A DNA stretch of 64,000 nt from contig NZ_BMXP01000004.1 of NCBI RefSeq assembly GCF_014651815.1, forward strand, positions 228,304-292,303, written 5' to 3'. The first letter of the stretch is position 1; every line of letters starts with the position of its first letter. This DNA is from Alteromonas halophila. GTDB lineage: Bacteria; Pseudomonadota; Gammaproteobacteria; Enterobacterales; Alteromonadaceae. The notes beneath the pieces were generated by a model that did not search any database, was not told the origin of the DNA, and saw only the letters and a program-made list of their open reading frames with translations. This document shows, piece after piece, positions 9,538-18,384 of the stretch. A program made the translations under genes and the position numbers.

Positions 9538-10470
9538 TTACTGATAGTAAGAGGGCATATCGGCCTGAGGGCGTGTTTTAAAACGCTTGTGCATCCACAG
9601 ATAACTTTCCGGCTGCTCTTCAATCAGGCCAATGATTTCCTGATTCAGGTAAGTGAGTGCTGTTTCATTGTCCATGTCCCGAAGGTCCTGCTCAAGGGGC
9701 GGATAAAATTTAACCTTATACCCCTTGTCGGTGAACTGTGAACTTATCAATAAGGGCGTTGCCTCGGTACGGCGAATGAACATCATGGTTGCGGTGGTGG
9801 TCGCTGCATCACTCACGCCCCCAAAGGGCACAAAAATACTCTGGACGCGACCATAATCCTGATCGGGCAGATATAAACACAATTCCTTGTCATCCAGCGC
9901 TGCCAGCAACGCTTTGGCATTGCGTTTATGGATCATGTACTTGTTTGAGCGATTGCGGCCATGATACTGAAGATAGTCGACCAGCGGATTGTTATGTTTG
10001 CGGTAAAATGCAATGCTCGGATGTGTATACCCTAGGCCACGACAGGCAAACTCCAGATTCATATTATGGATAGCCATACCAAACACCCCATGTCCGCGCT
10101 GCAACGCCTGCTCGACATGCTCGTAACCTTCCACCACAAAGTGTTTTTTCACCCGCCATGTTGGCCACCACCAGCCCATCGCGGTTTCAAACAGCGCCAT
10201 TCCGGTACGCCGAACATTCTCATTCACAATTTTTTCGCGCTCTGCATCACTCAGCTCAGGAAAGCAGAGTGCTATATTACGCCGGGCAACCTTCGCGCGT
10301 TTTGGCGCGGCAAGCACAATCAACCGTCCAACACCGGCGCCAAGGGCACGTATCACCGGCAATGGTAACCAGGTAATACCATACAGCACGACGACACCAA
10401 GCCAGACTCCCCAGTACTTGGGTGATAGAAAACTGATTTTAAATGAGGGAGGTGTGATTGCTGAGGACAC
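9538..10470 (-). CDS. Lipid A biosynthesis (KDO)2-lipid acyltransferase, LpxL/LpxM family
   Basis: This 310-aa inner-membrane enzyme transfers a secondary acyl chain to KDO2-lipid IVA. It has the family layout: one N-terminal membrane helix (about 20-37), ARRNIALCFPELS, the catalytic HX4E motif HNMNLE (H135-E140), YRKHNNPLVD, and DQDYGRVQSIFVPFGG near residue 204. It could be the lauroyl (LpxL) or the myristoyl (LpxM) enzyme; sequence alone does not separate them, so no symbol is given. Its leader contains a nested inverted repeat. Confidence 0.88.
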   Translation of the reverse strand: MSSAITPPSFKISFLSPKYWGVWLGVVVLYGITWLPLPVIRALGAGVGRLIVLAAPKRAKVARRNIALCFPELSDAEREKIVNENVRRTGMALFETAMGWWWPTWRVKKHFVVEGYEHVEQALQRGHGVFGMAIHNMNLEFACRGLGYTHPSIAFYRKHNNPLVDYLQYHGRNRSNKYMIHKRNAKALLAALDDKELCLYLPDQDYGRVQSIFVPFGGVSDAATTTATMMFIRRTEATPLLISSQFTDKGYKVKFYPPLEQDLRDMDNETALTYLNQEIIGLIEEQPESYLWMHKRFKTRPQADMPSYYQ

Positions 10471-10475
10471 GCTGA

Positions 10476-10535
10476 GGGTTCCAGGAACGTTACAAAGAGC
10501 GCTATTGTAACGATCGCACCTTGTATCTGGAACCC
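10476..10535 (-). promoter_or_regulatory. Nested inverted repeat in the acyltransferase leader
   Basis: Outer arms GGGTTCCAG (10476-10484) and CTGGAACCC (10527-10535) are perfectly complementary. Inside them CGTTACA (10488-10494) pairs with TGTAACG (10506-10512). The structure begins 6 bp before the acyltransferase start codon, so it would lie in the 5' untranslated RNA near the initiation site. It might alternatively end DUF3081 transcription, but no T-run follows. Confidence 0.55.
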
Positions 10536-10545
10536 CAGGGAGAGA

Positions 10546-10803
10546 TTAATACTCTTTATCTATCGCTTTTAGTTTTTTCTCAAAGCTTTCGTAATCGTCT
10601 CGGGATTCATAATCGAAGTGATACTGACTGTGAAAACCAAACGAAAGTTTAACCTTGGCATCTTCAATAAAAAGCGTATAGCCATCCAGGTCGGTAAACG
10701 CCTTGATGCCGTTTAGGTGATACTCATCGCCCTTCTTTTCGCCAAACTTTCTGATTTTGTCGAACACCTGAAGTAAATACTTTGAATCGAGTTCGTTCTT
10801 CAT
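10546..10803 (-). CDS. DUF3081 family small protein
   Basis: An 85-aa acidic/basic soluble protein, beginning MKNELDSKYLLQVFDKIRKF and containing YHLNGIKAFTDLDGYTLFIED, matching the DUF3081 family of Alteromonadales/Vibrionales; function unknown. ATG 10803 is preferred because AAGGACGAG lies upstream. A GTG at 10842 would add 13 residues. Confidence 0.75.
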   Translation of the reverse strand: MKNELDSKYLLQVFDKIRKFGEKKGDEYHLNGIKAFTDLDGYTLFIEDAKVKLSFGFHSQYHFDYESRDDYESFEKKLKAIDKEY

Positions 10804-10902
10804 TACTGTCTCGTCCTTAGTTTCTTTAGAATGGGTACTCACTCACCTTTACTTTAGATTACTCCTGCATATCAGCCCGCTTGCTTAGTTAACTATTTCG
10901 CG

Positions 10903-11454
10903 TTAGTTAAAATTATAGCGAAAACCTATACCGACATAATGCGTGGAGAAGTCTTCCTCACCTGCCAGGTAGGTATATTCAAACCGTAGCATGCTGCGCA
11001 TACCAATATTGTAGTCATAGCCAAGGCCCACCATACCTGCCACGATCCCCTCATCAAACCGGCATGCGCCGCTCTGCAGGCCACCCAGGCGACATTCCCC
11101 GGCTTCACTGGGTGCTTCACTGCCATTAATATCGGCCTTCGCTATGCCAAGTTTGTAAAACAGTTCACCCTGCAGACTACTGGCTTTGCCAAGAATAGCC
11201 AGATAGAGGGCGCCGGTCTCCATACCACTGTCTTGCGATACATCATCAAGCAATTGCAGGTAGCCAGCTTCAACATACCATTGAGGATGAAACTGGTGCC
11301 CCACGGCCAGGTTGTAGCCGGTCCCGTCAAGCGACTGCTCACTAAATTCTGAGTCGCTGTAGCCTACACCCACGGTGCCGTACATTTTTTCCGTCGCCAG
11401 CGCCTGGCCACTGAGTAACAGTGAAGCCGCTGCCACAAAGCATTTAATGTTCAT
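10903..11454 (-). CDS. Outer-membrane beta-barrel protein (OmpA/OprF-type 8-strand porin-like)
   Basis: This protein of about 183 aa has a signal peptide (LLLSGQALA) and Gly/aromatic beta strands ending in GIGFRYNFN, typical of small eight-stranded outer-membrane barrels. It is the last gene of a four-gene operon. ATG 11454 is preferred over 11460 because AAGGA sits at proper distance upstream; that site overlaps the end of the preceding gene. The substrate is unknown; it may be structural or help the envelope exporter encoded upstream. Confidence 0.75.
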   Translation of the reverse strand: MNIKCFVAAASLLLSGQALATEKMYGTVGVGYSDSEFSEQSLDGTGYNLAVGHQFHPQWYVEAGYLQLLDDVSQDSGMETGALYLAILGKASSLQGELFYKLGIAKADINGSEAPSEAGECRLGGLQSGACRFDEGIVAGMVGLGYDYNIGMRSMLRFEYTYLAGEEDFSTHYVGIGFRYNFN

Positions 11455-11462
11455 AGTCATCC

Positions 11463-12653
11463 TTAAAAGAAGTATTCCAGTGTAAATTGCAGGTGATCAT
11501 CGCGGCGAATGAAGTAGTAAGTATCGTCCGGTGTATCGGATGCAAAAAAGTACGCATCGAGACTCCAGCGCCAGTTATCCGTAATTCGACTGGATGCCTC
11601 GATAAAGGCACTGTAGGTATCGGTGTTATCAAGATCCTGAACAAAACCGGTTAATACTTCGGTTCCGTCGATGTCGTTCCAGACCCACCGCAACCCAGCC
11701 ATGAGGTCGTTTTGTGCAATGGCAAAGTAGTTATTTTCACGCTCATCAAACTGATATTCCATCAGCACACCCAGGTCATACTGGGTGTCGAAAACACCTA
11801 CCGTAGTATGCTCAAACCCGGCTACCAGGGCACCAAAGTCCTCCTGCTGGCCAGTCCGGTAAATGGCTTCCATTTTCCAGAGCCATGCCCCCTGCACAGT
11901 TAGCACGTCCACACCAACCTGCTCTATCTGCGCATAATACGGCCTGATTACTGGCGACTCAGTCGTTAAATCGGGCTCAAGCAGCTCGGGCTCCCGGGTG
12001 GTGCCGTCAAAGTACGACAGGCCCACTTCCCACATGCCCAGGCTGCGCTGCCAGCGAAACGCGTAGTCGATATGGCGCTCTTCGTCATCCGACTCGTACA
12101 CCGCCGCACTGCCATCAATGGGTAGCGGTGGCCGCATACGCCCCTCATTATCACTGAAGGTGCGCTCACGAAAATACGGCAAAATGTAGGCAGAAAACGT
12201 ACCGTAATCGTTGTACCAGCGAAGGTTTACCATGGGCTGACCCAGTTTATCTTCACCATCCACGGCTTCCACGGCATCCGTCTGGTTGATGATGTCCACC
12301 AGATGGACTGATTCTGCCTGCCCCCAGAAAACCTTGCCGATGCCAACACGGGTTTCCCAGTCGTCTGCAACATGCAGCCACATCAGCTCGCGCATATCCA
12401 CGTGAGTTCGGTTATCGTCGACGGAGTCATACCGCAAAAACGGCTTGACCAGCAGACTGTCATCGCCTGAATTCCACTGCGTGTAGAATTCGGGTTCGGC
12501 AAAAACAGAAAGCTGTTTGCGCTCCTGCTCAGGATAAGCCGGATCCTGCATAAAGTAGCGGAAATCCCCGCCAGCGCGCCCGGCAAACTCTATCTCAGCA
12601 AACGCCGGCATTGCCGCCAGCATGCCAAGGCAAAAGGTTACGGTTTTGTTCAC
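11463..12653 (-). CDS. Outer-membrane beta-barrel porin-like protein of the MMPL/LolA-like operon
   Basis: A 396-aa protein with a signal peptide (GMLAAMPAFA) and a barrel ending FTLEYFF with C-terminal Phe. RVGIGKVFWGQAESVHLVDI resembles the motif of DUF1302-like outer-membrane proteins that co-occur with MMPL exporters and LolA-like proteins. Translation starts at GTG 12653, 3 bp after the stop of the LolA-like gene. The operon suggests it is the outer-membrane receiver or pore for a hydrophobic compound. Confidence 0.7.
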   Translation of the reverse strand: MNKTVTFCLGMLAAMPAFAEIEFAGRAGGDFRYFMQDPAYPEQERKQLSVFAEPEFYTQWNSGDDSLLVKPFLRYDSVDDNRTHVDMRELMWLHVADDWETRVGIGKVFWGQAESVHLVDIINQTDAVEAVDGEDKLGQPMVNLRWYNDYGTFSAYILPYFRERTFSDNEGRMRPPLPIDGSAAVYESDDEERHIDYAFRWQRSLGMWEVGLSYFDGTTREPELLEPDLTTESPVIRPYYAQIEQVGVDVLTVQGAWLWKMEAIYRTGQQEDFGALVAGFEHTTVGVFDTQYDLGVLMEYQFDERENNYFAIAQNDLMAGLRWVWNDIDGTEVLTGFVQDLDNTDTYSAFIEASSRITDNWRWSLDAYFFASDTPDDTYYFIRRDDHLQFTLEYFF

Positions 12654-12656
12654 TGC

Positions 12657-13472
12657 TTATCGTGCTCTTCTTAAACTGTTTTTATCAAAGTCGGACTCGT
12701 CAATGCCTACATCAAAGGCCAGGGACTCAGTAATAAGTTCTGTCGATTTGTTGGTTTGCTCGTTATACATATAACTAACCATCGGCCGCCAGAATGCATC
12801 TTTATAAAGTTTAAAGTCTTTAAACTCGAGGGTCTTCAGCAAATCGCCTTTCTTGTCATAAAACTCCACTTTGTGCACGCGATAGTGCTCTTTATCCAGC
12901 CATACGCGCTGACGCGAGTAACCGGAAAACTCATAGCGGGGGAACTGGTCAAGAATAAACATATCCTGGCCATCCAGCGTTTCATCGCCCACGTATTCGT
13001 AGTCAAATTTCTCGACTTCATAAGAGGTCATGTCTTCAAACGCAAATTCACTGCCCATGAAAGGGCCGGATTTATTGCGCGAGGCGATACGCTTCACGCG
13101 TTTGAGCGCAGGCAGGTAAATCCATTGTTCGTCTGGCTCAACCACGTGGGAAAAGCTGAGAAATGCGGTACCGCTCACATCCCGGGGTGACTGAAACACC
13201 GTCATGGCTTTATCACCGTCATTCTCCACTTCGATGGTGTCGACTTTCATTTCCCGGGTCGCTTCCTGCCCCTGGGCATTGCGCAGGATCATTGTGACTT
13301 CTGAACGGGAATTGTTCCAGCCGCGATCACGGGCCTTACGCTCTTTGGCAATTTCAAGCCCTTTGGCTGTGGCATCGTCGCCCGCCGTTGTTTGATTGCC
13401 GGTCTGCGCCTGAATAGCTGACGCAAACGCGACAACGATCAGACCCGCAAAAAACTTATTGGTTAACCGCAT
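12657..13472 (-). CDS. LolA-like outer-membrane lipoprotein-sorting protein
   Basis: A 271-aa periplasmic protein with a signal peptide (AGLIVVAFASAIQAQ), then a LolA/LppX-like half-barrel. Markers are the RDRGWNNSRSEVTMIL start, QSPRDVSGTAFLSFSH and DEQWIYLPALKRVKRI, seen in the 'outer membrane lipoprotein-sorting protein' family PF17131 that pairs with MMPL transporters. It is not the canonical LolA (about 200 aa); it probably ferries a lipid or other hydrophobic cargo across the periplasm. The start overlaps the end of the MMPL gene by 17 bp, indicating translational coupling. Confidence 0.82.
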   Translation of the reverse strand: MRLTNKFFAGLIVVAFASAIQAQTGNQTTAGDDATAKGLEIAKERKARDRGWNNSRSEVTMILRNAQGQEATREMKVDTIEVENDGDKAMTVFQSPRDVSGTAFLSFSHVVEPDEQWIYLPALKRVKRIASRNKSGPFMGSEFAFEDMTSYEVEKFDYEYVGDETLDGQDMFILDQFPRYEFSGYSRQRVWLDKEHYRVHKVEFYDKKGDLLKTLEFKDFKLYKDAFWRPMVSYMYNEQTNKSTELITESLAFDVGIDESDFDKNSLRRAR

Positions 13473-15786
13473 CCGCGTGTCCCCCTGGTTGTTGTTTGTC
13501 TCTGTCCAGCCACAGTAAAAACGCTGGCAGGAATAATAAATCGATTAACAGGGCTGCAATAATGATGATCACGGTTAACAGCCCCATATGCGCATTGAGC
13601 AGGAAACTGGAGAAGGTTAACACGCCAAAGCCCGCTGCCAGTACCACTGTAGTCGTAGTTAATGCCATACCTACCGTTCTGAATGCATACCTTACACTGT
13701 CACTCACTGACTTCTGTTGCATACGCGCAGACTGGTATTTGGATAAGAAATGAACCGTGTCATCAACAATAATCCCCATGGTCATACTTAGTACGACGGA
13801 CAGCGCCATATTGATTTCACCACTCACCATCCCCCAGATCCCAAAGCCAACCCCGGCCGGGATAAGGTTTGTCATCAAACTTACCAGCCCCAGTCGCCAT
13901 GACCGCAGAGCTATAACTATCAGACCCGATATTAGCACCAGGGCCAGCACCGTGCCCCACACCATGCTTTTCATATTACGCTCGCCAATATGGGCGAACA
14001 TCAATGGCGGGCTGGCAGCCGTAATGCGCAGGTCAGCATTCAGTGACGCAAACTTTTCTTTGGCCTCACGCTCAAAGGCGGTGAATTCCTTACTCCCCAG
14101 ATTATCCAGCATAGCAACGATCCGCAGTGCTGACTTATCAATGTCCATCTGATTATTCAGATCCAGACCATAGGGTAGTGACATTTCGTACAACAGCACA
14201 TACTGCGATGCCAGCTCACGGTCCTCTGGCAACCGGTAATAGCTTTGATCATCGTTGTGCATGTTCATATTCAGGCGCTTCATGGTATCGGTGAAGCTCA
14301 GCACATGATGCACAACTTCCTGTTCGCGCAACCACTGACTAAACGCTTCTACATCTTCCAGCACCTCAGGATCAGTGATGCCATACGCGGTATCGGTATA
14401 GATGACAAAATCAATATTCGACATGCCGCCCATGGTCTTCTCATGTTCATTCACCGCCTGACGGAACGTGCTACTGTCATCAAAGTAGCGCACTGCCACA
14501 TCATTGAGTTCATTGTTGGTAGAGAAAAGTGTCGCCACCAGCAATACCAGCGCAGAAAATGGCAGGACACGGCGATAGTTCCGGGTCATCCACTCGCCCA
14601 TACCATCGAATGCCCGGCCACTTTGTTCCCCCCCTGACGAGGCAAGGGTTGGGCCTATCATCAGCATGGCCGGCAACAGGATAAGTGAAAGCACACAGGC
14701 CAGCAGCACCCCACCTGCAGTCATATTGCCAAGGTCTGATAACACCGGCACGGCAGAGAAGTTCAGCATTAAAAAGCCTATAGCCGTTGTCACACTGGTG
14801 ATCACCACCGGACGCACATTCAGCTTAAGACTGGCAATAATGGCGTCACGCTTGGCAAGCCCCTCGCGAAGGTACTGCTTCACGCCAACCAGAACATGGA
14901 TACAGTCTGCCACTGCAAGGGTAGTCACCATGGTTGGCACATTGACGGTGGCGGTGCTTAAGAATAATCCGGCCCATCCGGCCATTCCCACGGTCACTGC
15001 AATAGAGATAATCACCACCACCATGGTACTTATCGACGCAAACACCGACTGTGTGATAAGCCCAATCATTACCGCAATCACCAAAAACATGAGCGGTACC
15101 AGCGTCTGCGTATCTTCCTGGGCGGCTACCGCGAACGCGTCGTTCATGATCACCATACCGGTCAGATAAATATCGTGACCCGGGTATGCCTGCTCATATT
15201 GCTGTTTTAACTCGTTGGCGAAGGTCGCAATTTGCATCACTTCCTGAGTCTGATCCCCGTCCGGTAACTGAATGGTCACATTCACGACCGCCGCTTCTCC
15301 CCCGGCCGACATCAGTCGCCCGTCAATTTCGGGGGTGTCATGGGCAATATCATGCACTTGTTGCGTGCGTTCAGCGCTCACCTCCGGCTGCGCAATCAGG
15401 TCTGTCACTATCAGATCATCCTGCTCGGCATAGGTATGCTGATAGTTCGACAGCGACTCCACCCTGGTCGACAGCGGGATCTGCCAGGCATCCTCAGTCA
15501 GACCATAAATAAGCGAAAAGGTTTTTGGCGTAAAAATATCCTTACCCTTCGGCACAATAAGAAATGCCACATTTTCACTTTTGTTGAAAATATTCTGCAT
15601 TTCCTCAAATGCCATGCGCTGAGGATTGTCTTTTTCGAAGAAAACTTTGTAGTCACCACGAAAATACAGGTTTTTGCCACCGATAGCGGCCAGTACGGTA
15701 ACCAGCACACACAGCGCGATAATCAGCTTGGGTGCATTCAGGCACCGGGTCATCCAGTGAGGCGTCGATTGCATGGGTGTTGTCAT
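13456..15786 (-). CDS. MMPL/RND-family exporter
   Basis: A 776-aa inner-membrane transporter with the RND/MMPL plan: a first helix near residues 18-38, a large periplasmic loop (about 40-225), five helices with the sterol-sensing-like segment, a second helix near 410, a second loop and a final helix bundle. VDDTVHFLSKYQSARMQQ is the conserved motif before the second bundle. This class (HpnN-like predicted exporters) moves lipids or other hydrophobic molecules with proton drive. It is the first gene of the operon with LolA-like and two barrel proteins, which together span the envelope. Confidence 0.87.
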   Translation of the reverse strand: MTTPMQSTPHWMTRCLNAPKLIIALCVLVTVLAAIGGKNLYFRGDYKVFFEKDNPQRMAFEEMQNIFNKSENVAFLIVPKGKDIFTPKTFSLIYGLTEDAWQIPLSTRVESLSNYQHTYAEQDDLIVTDLIAQPEVSAERTQQVHDIAHDTPEIDGRLMSAGGEAAVVNVTIQLPDGDQTQEVMQIATFANELKQQYEQAYPGHDIYLTGMVIMNDAFAVAAQEDTQTLVPLMFLVIAVMIGLITQSVFASISTMVVVIISIAVTVGMAGWAGLFLSTATVNVPTMVTTLAVADCIHVLVGVKQYLREGLAKRDAIIASLKLNVRPVVITSVTTAIGFLMLNFSAVPVLSDLGNMTAGGVLLACVLSLILLPAMLMIGPTLASSGGEQSGRAFDGMGEWMTRNYRRVLPFSALVLLVATLFSTNNELNDVAVRYFDDSSTFRQAVNEHEKTMGGMSNIDFVIYTDTAYGITDPEVLEDVEAFSQWLREQEVVHHVLSFTDTMKRLNMNMHNDDQSYYRLPEDRELASQYVLLYEMSLPYGLDLNNQMDIDKSALRIVAMLDNLGSKEFTAFEREAKEKFASLNADLRITAASPPLMFAHIGERNMKSMVWGTVLALVLISGLIVIALRSWRLGLVSLMTNLIPAGVGFGIWGMVSGEINMALSVVLSMTMGIIVDDTVHFLSKYQSARMQQKSVSDSVRYAFRTVGMALTTTTVVLAAGFGVLTFSSFLLNAHMGLLTVIIIIAALLIDLLFLPAFLLWLDRDKQQPGGHADAVNQ

Positions 15787-15993
15787 TTGATGAGTTTCCT
15801 GCCCAGTCTATCCGTTATTGTCAGAGTAGTATAATGATGCTGCTGCGTACATATCCCCGGCCGGCCCAATTTTTTCGGCATTTCACCGCCTTCAGCGCTT
15901 CTGTCGCGACCGCAATTATTGCCTTAAACCGTTGTAATTTGATCTTTTAAAATTTCTGTGCAATATTGTTAACACAACTGGTCAGATGAGCGG

Positions 15994-18255
15994 ATGAGTC
16001 TTATGAGTATTAGAACGAGCTTGAAGAAAGTCTTACCTCCAATTTCGATTACAGAGCAGGAAGCACTGGATGCAGGCGACGTATGGATCGAGTCGTCGAT
16101 TTATCAGGGTAAGCCTGATATGCAGGCGTTGCGTGATGTACCCCGCGCCAAACTGAGTAAAGATGAACAGGAATTCCTTGATGGCCCGGTAACAGAACTG
16201 CTGGGCATGATCGATGATTTCGAACTGGGAAATGGCAAGCATATTCCTCAGGAAATTCTGGATTTCCTTGGGAAGAATCGCTTCTTCTCAATGATTATTC
16301 CGAAAAAGTTCGGCGGGCTTGAGTTTAGCCCCTATGCCAACTCAACCATTGTTGCCACCATTGCAGCGAAAAGCGGTGCGATTGCCGTTACCGTTATGGT
16401 ACCTAACTCGTTAGGCCCCGGTGAACTGCTGATGCACTATGGTACCAACGAACAACAGGATTACTGGCTGCCCCGGTTATCCGATGGCCGCGATATCCCG
16501 TGCTTTGCATTAACCAGCCCGGAAGCCGGCTCTGATGCCGGTGCCATTCCGGATGCGGCTATCGTCACCAAAGGTGAGTTCAACGGTGAAGAAGTCCTGG
16601 GTCTGCGGGTAAGCTGGGACAAGCGTTATATTACGCTTGCACCTATCGCGACCGTACTGGGTCTGGCATTTAAAGTATACGATCCTGATCACCTGATGGG
16701 CGACAAGCTGGAGCTGGGTATCACCTGTGCGCTGCTGCCTAAGTCGCACCCCGGTGTTGAACTGGGTAACCGTCACGACCCGATGGGCGTGCGTTTCTAC
16801 AACGGGACTACGCGCGGTAATGATGTGTTCATTCCTATGGACTTTATTATTGGCGGGCAGAAAAATATCGGTCGTGGCTGGCAGATGCTGGTGAGCTGCT
16901 TAGGGGCAGGCCGCGGAATTTCATTGCCTGCGATGGGTGTGGCGACCGGTCAGTCTGCGCTTAAAGGTACGGCAGAATATGCCTTTATCCGTGAGCAGTT
17001 TGGCCTGCCTATCGGCCGTTTCGAAGGTATTCAGGAAAAACTGGCCGATATTGCCGGTAAAACGTTCCTGCTGGAATCCATGCGGGTACTGACCACTGAG
17101 GGACTGGGCACAGGCGTAAAACCGTCTGTCGTTACCGCGATTGCCAAATACCATATGACAGAGCTGGGCCGTGATGTGCTGAACTCTGCAATGGATGTAC
17201 AGGCGGGTAAAGCGATCCAGCGCGGACCTCAAAATACACTGGCCAGTGGCTATTCGGCACTGCCCATCGCCATTACTGTGGAAGGTGCGAATATCCTGAC
17301 CCGTAACCTGATGATCTTTGGTCAGGGCGCGATGCGCTGTCACCCTTACCTGAAGCAGATGGTTGACCTGATCCACAGTGATGAGTCCAGTGCAGACGGT
17401 CAGTTCAATAAAGTACTGCGCAAAACCATTGGCTTTAGTGTTGGCAATGCCATGCGCAGCATGGGTAACAGTTACCTGCCGTTTATGCGTAAAGCTGAGT
17501 CGTCGCTGCCAGAAGTACGCGGCTACGAAAAGCGCCTGAATAAGGTAGCGGCAAAACTGGCACCGCTGGCAGATTTATCGCTGGCGGTACTGGGCGGCGA
17601 TCTGAAAAAAGCAGAGCTGTTGTCAGCACGTTTAGGTGACGTAATGAGTTATCTCTACGGTGCCATGGCTGCGGTGCGTTTTTACGAGCAGCGTATTGAA
17701 GATCGCAAACTGGCACTGCCGTATTTTGAATACGCGATGCAGTGGTCGCTGCAACAGGCAGAAAAGGCAATTGCTGACTTTATCAACAACTTCCCGAATG
17801 CCGGTGTGCGTGGTCTGATGCGCGTTCTGACAAACACGTATTCTAACAGTGTTCCAGGCATCAGCGACAAGCTAACACGCGAACTGGCTGTTGCTGCGAT
17901 GCAGGACAACAGTGTGAAAGCTCAGCTGACCCACCTGGTTCGCCCGGTGGCCGGTGACGGAAACGACATCAACGAACAGGCATTTAAAGCCAAGCATGCG
18001 GTTTCTCACTTGCTTAAGAAGGTACAGAAAGCGCTGCGTAAAGAGCCTGTTATCCCGTTTGTCTCGTTTGAAAATGCACTGAGTAAGCTGCAGGAAAAGG
18101 GCATCATTGATGCTGACGAAGCAGCTAAACTGCATGATTACAACGAAAAACGTAAACTGGCTGTGCGTGTTGATGAATACACCTTTGATATGGAATTACT
18201 GCCTGCTGAGGAAACGCTGACAGCGGTTGAGTCAGACAGTCAGGATGCCGCCTAG
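15994..18255 (+). CDS. fadE: Acyl-CoA dehydrogenase (FadE family)
   Basis: A 753-aa flavoenzyme for the first step of fatty acid beta-oxidation. The N-terminal acyl-CoA dehydrogenase core includes IPKKFGGLEFSPYANS and CFALTSPEAGSDAGAI (about residues 170-185); the C-terminal 280 residues match the FadE-specific DUF1974 extension. E. coli FadE (about 815 aa) has an additional N-terminal membrane segment that is absent here. ATG 15994 and ATG 16003 are both possible; GGATGAG lies 4 bp before 16003. It is divergent from the MMPL operon, which may hint at a lipid theme. Confidence 0.88.
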   Translation: MSLMSIRTSLKKVLPPISITEQEALDAGDVWIESSIYQGKPDMQALRDVPRAKLSKDEQEFLDGPVTELLGMIDDFELGNGKHIPQEILDFLGKNRFFSMIIPKKFGGLEFSPYANSTIVATIAAKSGAIAVTVMVPNSLGPGELLMHYGTNEQQDYWLPRLSDGRDIPCFALTSPEAGSDAGAIPDAAIVTKGEFNGEEVLGLRVSWDKRYITLAPIATVLGLAFKVYDPDHLMGDKLELGITCALLPKSHPGVELGNRHDPMGVRFYNGTTRGNDVFIPMDFIIGGQKNIGRGWQMLVSCLGAGRGISLPAMGVATGQSALKGTAEYAFIREQFGLPIGRFEGIQEKLADIAGKTFLLESMRVLTTEGLGTGVKPSVVTAIAKYHMTELGRDVLNSAMDVQAGKAIQRGPQNTLASGYSALPIAITVEGANILTRNLMIFGQGAMRCHPYLKQMVDLIHSDESSADGQFNKVLRKTIGFSVGNAMRSMGNSYLPFMRKAESSLPEVRGYEKRLNKVAAKLAPLADLSLAVLGGDLKKAELLSARLGDVMSYLYGAMAAVRFYEQRIEDRKLALPYFEYAMQWSLQQAEKAIADFINNFPNAGVRGLMRVLTNTYSNSVPGISDKLTRELAVAAMQDNSVKAQLTHLVRPVAGDGNDINEQAFKAKHAVSHLLKKVQKALRKEPVIPFVSFENALSKLQEKGIIDADEAAKLHDYNEKRKLAVRVDEYTFDMELLPAEETLTAVESDSQDAA

Positions 18256-18276
18256 CACGGCACATAATGTTTAGAG

Positions 18277-18303
18277 AAAGCGGTCCGTTGACCGCTTTTT
18301 TTA
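18277..18303 (+). terminator. Rho-independent terminator of fadE
   Basis: AAAGCGGTC (18277-18285), loop CGTT, GACCGCTTT (18290-18298), then further T residues. Confidence 0.9.
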
Positions 18304-18384
18304 TGCCCGTATGACATAAGTAATTTGAGGTAAGCGCCAACTTCGGGTATTTTCCGCTAATGTCGTTTTTAATCAAAACTCACT

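Noticed and set aside
13496..15169. Several plus-strand frames opposite the MMPL gene
   Set aside because: They are antisense shadows of a well-supported transporter and lack initiation signals or family features.
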